64,000 nt of DNA from Pseudogracilibacillus sp037072025 (GTDB lineage Bacteria; Bacillota; Bacilli; Bacillales; Amphibacillaceae), in assembly GCF_037072025.1 (NCBI RefSeq), contig NZ_JAXHDD010000021.1, positions 3,930-67,929 on the forward strand, written 5' to 3'. Of the stretch, positions 17,269 through 24,885 are shown one piece after another (position 1 is the first letter of the stretch; each line of letters opens with the position of its first letter). A program made the translations under genes and the position numbers. The notes under the pieces are model-generated. The model did not search any database, had not been told where the DNA came from, and saw only the letters and a program-made list of their open reading frames with translations.

Positions 17269-18294
17269 ATGAATGTCCACAAGATGTCGATCGCTGAAAA
17301 GGTCGGACAATTATTTATGGTAAGCTTTGAAGGAAGCAAACCTGCAGGTGAAGTAATTAATCTCATCTCTACATATAAGGTCGGTGGACTATGCTATGTA
17401 ACCGATAATTATAGAAATCCACGACAACTTCATAGACTATCTACTGACTTACAACATTATGCAAATAAAGATCTCCCTTTATTACTCTCCGTTAATCAAG
17501 GTGGAGGAGAGTTTAATAGTATTACTAGGGGAGTAATTCAAGGTCCAGATCAATCAACATTAGGAATTATAAATAACCGACTATATACAAAACAAATGTC
17601 AGAAATGATTGCAGAGGAACTACATGCCTTAGGAATAAATATGAATTTTTCCCCATCTTTATATATCAGTAAGGGTCGAAAAGATAGTTTTGGTGATTCG
17701 ATCGATCTTGTAGCAAAACATGGGGTCGCATCTATTCAAGGGTACCAAAAGAAAAACGTTTCGGCAGTTGCAAAATATTTCCTTGAAAATGAAAATAGAC
17801 CTATTGACACACTGTTAACAGAAGCTTATGATATGTCCCATTCAACACTATATCCTTATTTCTTAGCAATTCAAAAAAATGTCGACGCGATTCTCTTATC
17901 TAGTTCTTTTGAAAATGAAGGACGATCGATCATTCAAAGTTTACTTAGGGAAACGCTAGACTTTGAAGGTGTCTTAATGAAAGAAGTTTCTGATGAGAAG
18001 ACATCGAATACTATTGCCGAAAATGCCGTCAAGTCTATTCATTCTGGAGTTGATCTCGTCTTATTATCTCTGCCGTACAGAACACAAATTGCTGTTATTG
18101 ATAAGGTTATCGATGCTGTAAAAAAAGGAGATATACCTGAAAATCGTTTAAATGAAGCCGTTGAGCGAATTTTAACACTTAAAGAGAAAAGAAAAGTAGG
18201 ATTAATTAAACCGTTTGACCGTGATGTTTTTGAGAAAAAACGCGCCGTTCAATTTATCGAAAAGCTTCAAAATTTAGCTGGGTCTCGGATTTAA
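17269..18294 (+). CDS. GH3 (NagZ-like) family protein lacking catalytic motifs
   Basis: A 341-residue single-domain protein aligned along its length with the GH3 beta-N-acetylglucosaminidase barrel: KVGQLFMVSFEG, KVGGLCYV, ALGINMNFSPSLYI and HSGVDLVLLS. The functional motifs are altered. DQEGG reads NQGGG at residues 76-80. The general-acid loop KHFPGHGDT is replaced by KYFLENENRPIDT at 169-181. The nucleophile segment VVTDxL reads VLMKEV near 235-240. There is no signal peptide. AAAGGAGA lies 10 bases before the ATG at 17269. Its position opposite the nag operon suggests muropeptide recycling, but it may be a sensor or scaffold rather than an enzyme, or use other residues. Confidence 0.75.
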   Translation: MNVHKMSIAEKVGQLFMVSFEGSKPAGEVINLISTYKVGGLCYVTDNYRNPRQLHRLSTDLQHYANKDLPLLLSVNQGGGEFNSITRGVIQGPDQSTLGIINNRLYTKQMSEMIAEELHALGINMNFSPSLYISKGRKDSFGDSIDLVAKHGVASIQGYQKKNVSAVAKYFLENENRPIDTLLTEAYDMSHSTLYPYFLAIQKNVDAILLSSSFENEGRSIIQSLLRETLDFEGVLMKEVSDEKTSNTIAENAVKSIHSGVDLVLLSLPYRTQIAVIDKVIDAVKKGDIPENRLNEAVERILTLKEKRKVGLIKPFDRDVFEKKRAVQFIEKLQNLAGSRI

Positions 18295-18323
18295 CTGTTT
18301 ATCAATTTTCTGATATAGACTGT

Positions 18324-18378
18324 GTCTATTTATCTTCTATTCTTAACCTCCTCTTTTGATGGTAAACGATAAATAGAC
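18324..18378. repeat. Inverted repeat after the GH3-like gene
   Basis: GTCTATTTATC (18324-18334) and GATAAATAGAC (18368-18378) are exact inverted 11-mers around a 33-base T/C-rich loop. There is no T run, so it is not a classic terminator. Confidence 0.5.
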
Positions 18379-18382
18379 AGAA

Positions 18383-18424
18383 ATATTTCGTGAGCAATAT
18401 CCACCACAATTGCTCACGGAATAT
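18383..18424 (+). terminator. Strong hairpin, probable terminator of the GH3-like gene
   Basis: ATATTTCGTGAGCAA (18383-18397) pairs with TTGCTCACGGAATAT (18410-18424) with one internal mismatch. It is followed by an imperfect T-rich stretch, about 90 bases after the stop codon. Confidence 0.6.
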
Positions 18425-18444
18425 TATTGTGTTTAGTTTGCGGT

Positions 18445-18546
18445 CTTTTTTAAAAAAATCTACAAATTATGGCATACAAGAACTTCTTCCGTTTCTTTTT
18501 TGAAAAAACTGTACAAATTCAGGCACACGAGAGCTTTTTACGTTCC
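18445..18546. repeat. Two imperfect 51-bp tandem copies
   Basis: A unit of T6, A-rich tract, CTACAAATT..GGCATACA, AGA.CTT, CGTT is repeated once after 51 bases (TACAAATT at 18461 and 18512). It lies downstream of the glnQ-like gene, and no open frame is conserved. Confidence 0.5.
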
Positions 18547-18625
18547 CCTAGGAGCCGATAAAAACTCCACTAAAAAGTTTAAAAGGCTGATGATAGTTTC
18601 TCGACCACCTACTATTCTCGATCTC

Positions 18626-19348
18626 TTACAATATTTGTCCCAAGAACGTTTTTAGCCGTTCACTCTTCGGATTTGCAAACATTTCTACAGGTTCGCCTTC
18701 TTCCATAATAACCCCTTCGTCAATAAAGATAACCCGGTCTCCAACTTCTCTTGCAAAACCCATTTCGTGTGTGACAACGACCATGGTCATTCCTGATTTA
18801 GCTAAATCTTTCATAACTGCCAAAACTTCTCCGACAAGTTCAGGATCAAGTGCAGATGTCGGTTCATCAAATAACATTACTTTAGGATTCATCGCTAGAG
18901 CACGAGAAATTGCAACCCTTTGCTTTTGTCCTCCTGACAGACTTCCGGGATAAGCGTCCGCCTTATCAGACAGTCCCACTTTTTCAAGTAATTCTCTGGC
19001 AGTCTTTTCGGCTTCATCCTTGGATATTTTTTTCACTTTCAACGGACCTAAGGTGATGTTTTCCAGAACAGTCTTATGAGGAAATAGATTAAAATGTTGA
19101 AACACCATGCCTACTTGTGACCGAACCTGGGGCACATTCGTATTTTTATTCGTTATTTCTTGACCATCAATCGTAATGGTACCCGATGTTACTTCCTCTA
19201 ATAAATTCAAACAACGTAAAAAAGTACTTTTACCTGAACCCGATGGACCAATAACACAAACCACTTCTTTTTCAGCGATTGTATTGGAAATCCCTTTTAA
19301 TACTTCATTTTCTCCAAAAGATTTATGTAGATCTTCTACTACGATCAT
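18626..19348 (-). CDS. Polar amino acid ABC transporter ATPase (GlnQ-like), system 1
   Basis: A 240-residue ATPase with Walker A GPSGSGKST (about residues 33-41), the HFNLFPHKTVLENI Q-loop region, LSGGQKQRVAISRALAM and Walker B VMLFDEPTSALDPE. The motif set and length are those of polar-amino-acid (PAAT) transporters of the GlnQ/HisP group. Its start codon overlaps the permease stop by one base (TAATG), so translation is coupled. It powers uptake through the permease at 19348-19995 with the binding protein at 20069-20899. Glutamine, glutamate or another polar amino acid is likely; the exact substrate cannot be read. Confidence 0.9.
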   Translation of the reverse strand: MIVVEDLHKSFGENEVLKGISNTIAEKEVVCVIGPSGSGKSTFLRCLNLLEEVTSGTITIDGQEITNKNTNVPQVRSQVGMVFQHFNLFPHKTVLENITLGPLKVKKISKDEAEKTARELLEKVGLSDKADAYPGSLSGGQKQRVAISRALAMNPKVMLFDEPTSALDPELVGEVLAVMKDLAKSGMTMVVVTHEMGFAREVGDRVIFIDEGVIMEEGEPVEMFANPKSERLKTFLGQIL

Positions 19349-19995
19349 TATACATCAAGCCTCCGTTCAACACGTCTTAAAATAATACTAGATGGAATCG
19401 TAATTGCTAAATAAAAAAGTGCTACCATCAAATAAGGTTGAAAAGAAACAAACGTTGTAGAAGCATATGTACGACCTTGGTATAATAACTCATGTACGGC
19501 AATTGCAGAGAATAAAGAGGTATCTTTCAAACTAATAATAAATTGGTTACCAAGTGGAGGAATCATTCGTTTAAACGCTTGCGGCCAAATAATATACCAC
19601 ATCGTTTGTGCTTTCGTGAGCCCAATTGAATCTCCTGCTTCAAATTGCCCCTTATCAATGGATTGTACACCTCCACGAACGATTTCAGCTATATACGCTC
19701 CAGCATTTAACGAAATCGCCATAATCGATGCAATTAATTTATCAAAATTATAAAAGTCGGACAACCCGAAATAAATAAAAAATATTTGGACAAGAATGGG
19801 AGTACCGCGAATAACTTCGACATAGACAGTACAAAGCCAAAAGATAAATTTATTTTTAGATATACGACCTAAACCTACAAATGCCCCGATAACAAATCCG
19901 ATTCCTACACCAACAACAGTTATTAAAAATGTTAATTTTATTCCTTCCCACAAATAGGGAAGTACTCCAACAATATGTTGCATAGTTTCTACCAC
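19348..19995 (-). CDS. Polar amino acid ABC transporter permease (GlnP-like), system 1
   Basis: A 215-residue inner-membrane permease with about five hydrophobic segments and the PAAT EAA loop (EAGDSIGLTKAQTMWYIIWPQAFKRMIPP, with the central G-hydrophobic-T pattern). The N-terminal GIKLTFLITVVGVGIGFVIG is typical. The single permease gene implies a homodimeric channel. It is the middle gene of the binding protein-permease-ATPase order. A hairpin in the gap upstream may lower its expression relative to the binding protein. Confidence 0.9.
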   Translation of the reverse strand: MVETMQHIVGVLPYLWEGIKLTFLITVVGVGIGFVIGAFVGLGRISKNKFIFWLCTVYVEVIRGTPILVQIFFIYFGLSDFYNFDKLIASIMAISLNAGAYIAEIVRGGVQSIDKGQFEAGDSIGLTKAQTMWYIIWPQAFKRMIPPLGNQFIISLKDTSLFSAIAVHELLYQGRTYASTTFVSFQPYLMVALFYLAITIPSSIILRRVERRLDV

Positions 19996-20015
19996 CTCAT
20001 TTATGCCTTAGAATA

Positions 20016-20045
20016 GAAAAGCGTGACACGATGATCACGCTTTTC
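20016..20045 (-). terminator. Intra-operon attenuator between binding protein and permease (system 1)
   Basis: GAAAAGCGTG and CACGCTTTTC pair exactly around a ten-base loop; on the minus strand the stem is followed by a weak T-containing tail. It is likely to act as a partial terminator or 3' stabiliser so that the binding protein is made in excess. Confidence 0.65.
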
Positions 20046-20068
20046 ACTAGCCTATATTTTGTTATATT

Positions 20069-20899
20069 TTATGTTCCTTCAGGTCGCTCACCAAACCATT
20101 TTTCATAAATATCATCATAAGTTCCATTTTCTTTTAACGTAGTTAACGCTTCATCTATCTTATCGCGTAACTCTGACCCTTTCGGAAAACCAATTCCATA
20201 ATCTTCACCAGTTAACTTTTCTCCAACGGTGATTAGTTCTCCCCCTGCTTCTTTTTCAGAATAAAATTGTACGTTAGGTAAGTCATATAAAACAGCGTCA
20301 GCTCTACCTGCAAGTACATTTTGATATGCTTCTACAATTTCTGGGAAAGCTTCTGGTGTTGCATCTGTTTCTTCTTCTAAATACTTCTGACTAGTAGAAC
20401 CTTGACGTGTAGCAACAACTTTACCATCCACATCGTCTATCGATTGGATTTCATTTGCATTTTCTTCTGTAACAGCAAGGATCAATCCTGCTTCATAGTA
20501 AGGCTGGGTAAAGTCAATATTTTCTTTTCTATCTTCCGTAATTGTCATACCTGCAATTCCAATATCAAATTTACCTGAACCAAGACCAGCTACAATTCCG
20601 GCAAATTCCAATGTTTCAATTTCAATTTCAATCCCGGCTTCTTTAGCAAGTTCTGTGATCAAGTCGATATCAAATCCTACTAATTCACCTGACTCTTCAT
20701 CTAAATATTCAAATGGTACGTATGCATTATCGGTTGCAACCGTATATACTTTACCATCTGAATCGCCTTCTGCCTCAGCACCCTCTTCGGTAGCGCTTTC
20801 AGATGCATCCTGCTCATTGTCTGTCGATGATCCACCGCAAGCAGCCAATACCCCTAATAACACACTCAGAAACAAAGTAAGTAATAGTTTTCGATACAT
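20069..20899 (-). CDS. Amino acid ABC transporter substrate-binding lipoprotein (GlnH-like), system 1
   Basis: A 276-residue lipoprotein with a signal peptide ending in the lipobox LLGVLAACG (Cys21 modified) and then a Ser/Glu-rich linker (STDNEQDASESATEEG). The mature part is a family-3 periplasmic binding protein: DNAYVPFEYLDEESGELVGFDIDL, GMTITEDRKENIDFTQPYYEAG, and the C-terminal GTYDDIYEKWFGE. Anchored to the outer face of the membrane, it delivers a polar amino acid to the adjacent permease. It is first in the operon, with GGGGGC before the ATG and TATAAT at 20945-20940 (minus strand) as a probable -10. Confidence 0.9.
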   Translation of the reverse strand: MYRKLLLTLFLSVLLGVLAACGGSSTDNEQDASESATEEGAEAEGDSDGKVYTVATDNAYVPFEYLDEESGELVGFDIDLITELAKEAGIEIEIETLEFAGIVAGLGSGKFDIGIAGMTITEDRKENIDFTQPYYEAGLILAVTEENANEIQSIDDVDGKVVATRQGSTSQKYLEEETDATPEAFPEIVEAYQNVLAGRADAVLYDLPNVQFYSEKEAGGELITVGEKLTGEDYGIGFPKGSELRDKIDEALTTLKENGTYDDIYEKWFGERPEGT

Positions 20900-21118
20900 G
20901 ATTAGCCCCCTAGTTAGTTTTTCGAATCTATAGTTGTATATTATAACATAGAATTTTCTTAAGAAAAGAATTTTTCTAATAAGGCAGAAATATTTACTGG
21001 GTTTAGCTATTCATTAATTTTAAATAACGTGATCATAGCTTTTACGCTTCACGGGAGTTTTTTTAATTGCTTATACGAAAACTAGTGAACTAGTTAATAG
21101 TTACCTACTGTTTTTTAT

Positions 21119-21360
21119 AGAGGATGTTCAAAAAGTCCGGTAAAAATGACACTGCGAATTTCGCACGAATGCTTGCTTTTTCGCTCCTAGAAAAAGGAAA
21201 GCACTTTTTCTACGTGCTAGAAGCGTTTCCTTGGAAAAGAAGATCACTTTTCCTGCGTGCCAGATCTTTGCTCATGTATTTAAAAGCATACATTCCGCTG
21301 ACGGGAGCTGCGCCGCCTCGAACTTCTTGGTCCTTTTTTCCTCCTTTTGAACACGCACTT
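21119..21360. repeat. Dispersed MITE-like repeat, copy C
   Basis: A 242-base copy in the same orientation as copy B, from AGAGGATGTTCAAAAAG to GAACACGCACTT. It includes two internal modules, CACTTTTTCTACGTGCTAG and CACTTTTCCTGCGTGCCAG. Its right end reaches the stop codon of the glnQ-like gene at 21359 (TAA, minus strand), so the element abuts or has replaced the native 3' flank. Confidence 0.88.
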
Positions 21361-22090
21361 ATAATACTTTTCCTAAAAATGCTTTTGTTCGCTCATTTTT
21401 GGGATTATTAAAGATCTCATCAGGTGTTCCTTCTTCTACTAAATAGCCACCATCGATAAAAACAACCCTGTCTGCAACCTCACGAGCAAAGCCCATTTCA
21501 TGTGTTACAACAACCATTGTCATCCCTTCATGAGCGAGTTGTTTCATAACGTCGAGCACTTCTTTCACCATTTCAGGATCAAGGGCTGAGGTTGGTTCAT
21601 CAAAAAGCATAATCTTCGGTTTCATTGCTAGAGCTCTAGCGATTGCAACCCGTTGCATTTGTCCACCAGAAAGTTGTTCTGGATAACTCGTTGCCTTATC
21701 ACTAAGTCCTACTTTCGTTAACAATTCATGTGCTAATACCTCTGCGTCTGCTTTAGACATTTTACGAACCTTTATAGGGGAGATCGTAATATTATCAAGT
21801 ACTGTCATATGTGGAAATAAATTAAATTGCTGAAATACCATCCCTACTTCTGTACGAATCTCATTTATATTTGTTGCTGAATCATTAACTTTTACATCTT
21901 CAATATAAACGGCTCCATCCGTAATATCTTCTAGTAAATTGATACAACGAAGAAATGTAGATTTACCTGATCCACTTGCACCAATGATACAAATTACTTC
22001 TTGTTCTTTCACTTCATAGTCGATCCCTTTTAATACTTCAAGATCACCGTACGATTTTACAAGACCTTCAATTTTTATCATTTTTCTCAC
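21359..22090 (-). CDS. Polar amino acid ABC transporter ATPase (GlnQ-like), system 2
   Basis: A 243-residue ATPase, paralogous to that at 18626-19348, with Walker A GASGSGKST, QFNLFPHMTVLDNI, LSGGQMQRVAIARALAM and Walker B IMLFDEPTSALDPE. Its ATG overlaps the stop of the permease by four bases (22087-22090), so the genes are coupled. Its stop codon coincides with the end of a dispersed repeat, which may have replaced the original terminator. The substrate is a polar or basic amino acid by family; nothing in the ATPase specifies it. Confidence 0.9.
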   Translation of the reverse strand: MRKMIKIEGLVKSYGDLEVLKGIDYEVKEQEVICIIGASGSGKSTFLRCINLLEDITDGAVYIEDVKVNDSATNINEIRTEVGMVFQQFNLFPHMTVLDNITISPIKVRKMSKADAEVLAHELLTKVGLSDKATSYPEQLSGGQMQRVAIARALAMKPKIMLFDEPTSALDPEMVKEVLDVMKQLAHEGMTMVVVTHEMGFAREVADRVVFIDGGYLVEEGTPDEIFNNPKNERTKAFLGKVL

Positions 22091-22806
22091 CTTCCGTCCG
22101 ATATCGTTCGACTAAACGAAAATGCTTTTGGTCTCTTTGACGGAACATAACTCGTACTAAATCTTTTTTCAACGTAAGCAATTAGCTTTGTACAAACCCA
22201 AGTTAACACCAAATACAAAATTGCCGCTAGAATATAAGGTTCCCAAACTCTGAAACTTGCACCCGCTACAACTTTTGCTGCATACAATATATCTGTCGCT
22301 GCAATGACTGTAACAAGAGAAGAATCTTTAAGTAATGCAATTAGTTCATTGCCTAAAGGTGGGACCATTCTGCGAAATGCCTGAGGTAAAATTATCTCCT
22401 TCATCGCTAACCCATGTGGCATTCCAAGAGAGCGAGCTGCCTCCATTTGTCCTTTATCAAGCGATTGAATTCCTGCACGAAAAATTTCCGCACTGTACGC
22501 ACTGCAATTTAACATGAGAGCTAGTGCACCCGAAACAAAGAAGCCTAACGAATGTCCAAAGATCGTTGGAATAACAGCTAAATGAATTAGAAAAATCTGA
22601 ACGAGCAACGGTGTTCCTCTGAAGAAGTCAATATACCATTTACATGGATAATGAATCCATTTCCGTTTTGATAACTTACCTAAACCGAATACTAACCCAA
22701 GTAACACCCCACATGTATACCCAACAATAGTTAGTCCTAATGTGATCCAGATTCCTCTAATAAAAAGATCTTTATAATTCCAAAGTATGTCAAACCGTAT
22801 CGACAT
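22087..22806 (-). CDS. Polar amino acid ABC transporter permease (GlnP-like), system 2
   Basis: A membrane permease of 239 residues from the ATG at 22806, with about five hydrophobic segments and the EAA loop AARSLGMPHGLAMKEIILPQ. The C-terminus is longer and more basic than in system 1 (KRPKAFSFSRTISDGR). Start choice is uncertain. A near-perfect AGGAGG (22845-22840, minus strand) is followed in frame only by a GTG that overlaps it, then ATT and ATA at normal spacing. The ATG at 22806 gives the typical N-terminus MSIRFDILWNYKDLF but has only a weak GAG upstream. It pairs with the ATPase at 21359-22090. Confidence 0.85.
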   Translation of the reverse strand: MSIRFDILWNYKDLFIRGIWITLGLTIVGYTCGVLLGLVFGLGKLSKRKWIHYPCKWYIDFFRGTPLLVQIFLIHLAVIPTIFGHSLGFFVSGALALMLNCSAYSAEIFRAGIQSLDKGQMEAARSLGMPHGLAMKEIILPQAFRRMVPPLGNELIALLKDSSLVTVIAATDILYAAKVVAGASFRVWEPYILAAILYLVLTWVCTKLIAYVEKRFSTSYVPSKRPKAFSFSRTISDGR

Positions 22807-22886
22807 GATCAACTCTTTTATCGCTTCTATAATGAACACCTCCTATTCCCTACAGTGGAGAGACAATTTTCACCGTTAAAAAGATA

Positions 22887-22910
22887 CTGTCCGCAAATGG
22901 TTACGGACAG
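22887..22910 (-). terminator. Intra-operon attenuator between binding protein and permease (system 2)
   Basis: CTGTCCG and CGGACAG pair exactly; on the minus strand the stem is followed by TATCTTTTT. It occupies the same operon position as the hairpin in system 1 and probably causes partial termination after the binding-protein gene. Confidence 0.7.
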
Positions 22911-22919
22911 AATCATCGC

Positions 22920-23723
22920 TTATTCTTCCATTTCAAATCCTGAGATTTCGGCAAGTTTACCATTCTCTTTTATTTTTTTAATTCCTTCATTTAAAAGCTC
23001 TAATACATCCGTGTTACCTTTTTTAACCATCAATCCATAGTATTCTTTTTCAAATTCGTCGTCTTCTATCGTTTTAACTTCAACGTTTGGATTGTTTTTA
23101 ATGTATTCGTTCACTGTAGAATTATCTCCTACTGAAGCATCTGCATTGCCATTAATCATTTCACTGATTGCTAAAGGCATCGTTTCTGCCGCAACAATGT
23201 TTGTACTTGTTTCTCCAAGCAGTTTTTTTACAGCAATATGTCCAGTCGTATTAATTTGTGCAGATACTTTTTTATCTTTTAAATCTGCAAAACTTTCTAT
23301 ATCACTATCTTTGGGAACTAAAATTAGCTGATTAGCGATATAGTAAGGGTCGGTGAAATCATATGATTCTTCACGTTCTTCCGTAATGGTAATGGAAGAA
23401 ACTGCAAAGTCAACTTCTCCATTATCTACTGCCGGAAATAGTGGCTCCCAACCGATATTTTTAAATTCAATTTCAATTCCTAATTCTTCTGCAAGCGCAT
23501 TCACAATATCGATATTAATTCCAACAATTTCTCCATTTTCGTCCATATATTCCATTGGTGCATATGTAGCATCCGTTCCTGCCACTAATTTCGTAATTTC
23601 ATCACCGGTCGCCTCTTCCGACGTTTCCGTATCATCGGAGCCCCCACCGCCACACGCAATTAATAATGCACTAATACTAACGACTAAAAAAGCCATTATG
23701 AATAAACGCAAATTTTTTTCCAC
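22920..23723 (-). CDS. Amino acid ABC transporter substrate-binding lipoprotein, system 2
   Basis: A 267-residue lipoprotein with signal sequence and lipobox ISALLIACG, followed by a Gly/Ser/Thr/Glu linker. The family-3 binding fold shows DATYAPMEYMDENGEIVGIN, SSITITEEREESYDFTDPYY and a C-terminal NGKLAEISGF. I use the GTG at 23723, which has GGGGGAAG eight bases upstream; an ATG five codons earlier has only adenines before it. It is paralogous to, but well diverged from, the binding protein at 20069-20899, so the two systems probably differ in ligand. Confidence 0.88.
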   Translation of the reverse strand: MEKNLRLFIMAFLVVSISALLIACGGGGSDDTETSEEATGDEITKLVAGTDATYAPMEYMDENGEIVGINIDIVNALAEELGIEIEFKNIGWEPLFPAVDNGEVDFAVSSITITEEREESYDFTDPYYIANQLILVPKDSDIESFADLKDKKVSAQINTTGHIAVKKLLGETSTNIVAAETMPLAISEMINGNADASVGDNSTVNEYIKNNPNVEVKTIEDDEFEKEYYGLMVKKGNTDVLELLNEGIKKIKENGKLAEISGFEMEE

Positions 23724-24094
23724 TTGTTCTTCCCCCATTTTTTATGAATTTAAGCAGGATTTTCGTAGAATAAAAGCGTGACAAATTAACCCCCTTTATT
23801 GTATCTTTCACAATTTTGTTTATCTTGTATCGATATTATACGTTAATATCTCACGCTATTCAATACAATTTAAAATTATATCTAGATTCTAATTGTTCTA
23901 TCATTTCTACCTATCAAGTTTATGTACCAATTTTTTCACAGATAATATACTCCCTTTTTCCAAGAAAATTTGGAATAACCGAAATGATTATACCGCCTCA
24001 TTATAGATTTCTGAATCAAACTATAAGGGTCTTCACTTTAGGAAAAAATAGTATTGTTCTGATCTAGCAGTCAATAAAAATGGAAAAATACTAG
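23724..24094. other. Gene-free stretch
   Basis: AT-rich sequence upstream of the system 2 binding protein; it should hold that operon's promoter. No conserved reading frame, RNA gene or repeat was recognised. The region directly before 24095 may be an eroded part of the DASS transporter relic. Confidence 0.5.
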
Positions 24095-24345
24095 TGGGGT
24101 TACATTTATTAATGACACTGTTATTAATTTATTAGGTGATTATGGGCCTTTTGCTGTCTTGATTGATTTTATCTATTAACAACAACTATAAGTGCGTGTT
24201 CAAAACTCCGGTTGCTTCACCTACAAACGCACTTGTCATGAATGCTGGTGGCTACAAGTTTAAAGATTACGTAAAAATCGGCATACCAATACAACTATTT
24301 TTAAGCATTATTCTACTCATTTTTATCCCTGTTTTCTACCCTTTC
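24095..24345 (+). pseudogene. DASS/SLC13-type anion transporter remnant
   Basis: Two pieces of a divalent-anion:sodium symporter C-terminus survive in different frames. The first reads VINLLGDYGPFAVLIDFIY then stop (about 24106-24178). The second reads TPVASPTNALVMNAGGY, KFKDYVKIGIPIQ and a final hydrophobic segment LFLSIILLIFIPVFYPF. The substrate-site block ASPTNALV is characteristic. The membrane segments that normally separate the two pieces are missing, and at the junction lies AGTGCGTGTTCAAAA (24190-24204), identical to the right end of the dispersed repeat. Confidence 0.78.
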
Positions 24346-24669
24346 TATGAAGGTAGGACTCTTTCTTTTTATTTCTTTGCGAAAAAGTATACTTTTATCA
24401 CGATGTTTTTTTGTTCGCTTATGATCAAGTGTGACTTTTACATGATCATTACCTTCATAAACACGAACCCACACTCCTTCTTGATAATTTACTGGTAGTT
24501 TTTCGACTGGTATTATTATTTGTCTCCCTTTATCTTCAATTAAAAGAATTGCATGCCCCTCCTCAACCCGATCTATTACACCTGTAAAACTTGGTTGATG
24601 CTGCACACTTGAAGTTTGGATTATTATGAGAAATAAAACGATAATATTTTTTATATAATTACCCATCAT
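24313..24669 (-). CDS. Small secreted or membrane-anchored DUF3006-like protein
   Basis: A 118-residue protein: an N-terminal hydrophobic segment (YIKNIIVLFLIIIQTSS) then a domain GVIDRVEEGHAILLIEDKGR..IIIPVEKLPVNYQEGVWVRV. This matches in order the DUF3006 protein at 26105-26365 (GVLDRIEDGIAVILVEEKG..LPVDSKEGTWFQL). The tail is very basic. AAAGGTGGG lies 4 bases before the ATG at 24669. Its 3' end overlaps the antisense DASS relic. It faces away from the MBL-HhH lipoprotein gene across a 216-base promoter gap. Function unknown; the DUF3006 domain is usually coupled to ComEC-like hydrolases. Confidence 0.68.
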   Translation of the reverse strand: MMGNYIKNIIVLFLIIIQTSSVQHQPSFTGVIDRVEEGHAILLIEDKGRQIIIPVEKLPVNYQEGVWVRVYEGNDHVKVTLDHKRTKKHRDKSILFRKEIKRKSPTFIERVENRDKNE

Positions 24670-24885
24670 ATCCCACCTTTTATTGTAGTATCTCAAGAAA
24701 TTAAATAAACTGCATATTGACACTTTGCTATTTTAGAGCACAATAGGAATGGAGAAATGGAATTATCTCTAAAGGATAATTCTATTTTGGACATGATTTT
24801 TTATATAGAAATTGAATTTTATAGTTTTTTTCTAAAAGTTTTGCTACGCTTAAATTATTATTTCTAAAGATAAGGCGGCATCAAG

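Noticed and set aside
21124..21411. 95-codon plus-strand frame across repeat copy C
   Set aside because: It is the repeat translated and runs antisense into the glnQ-like gene; the same peptide appears wherever the repeat is open in that frame.
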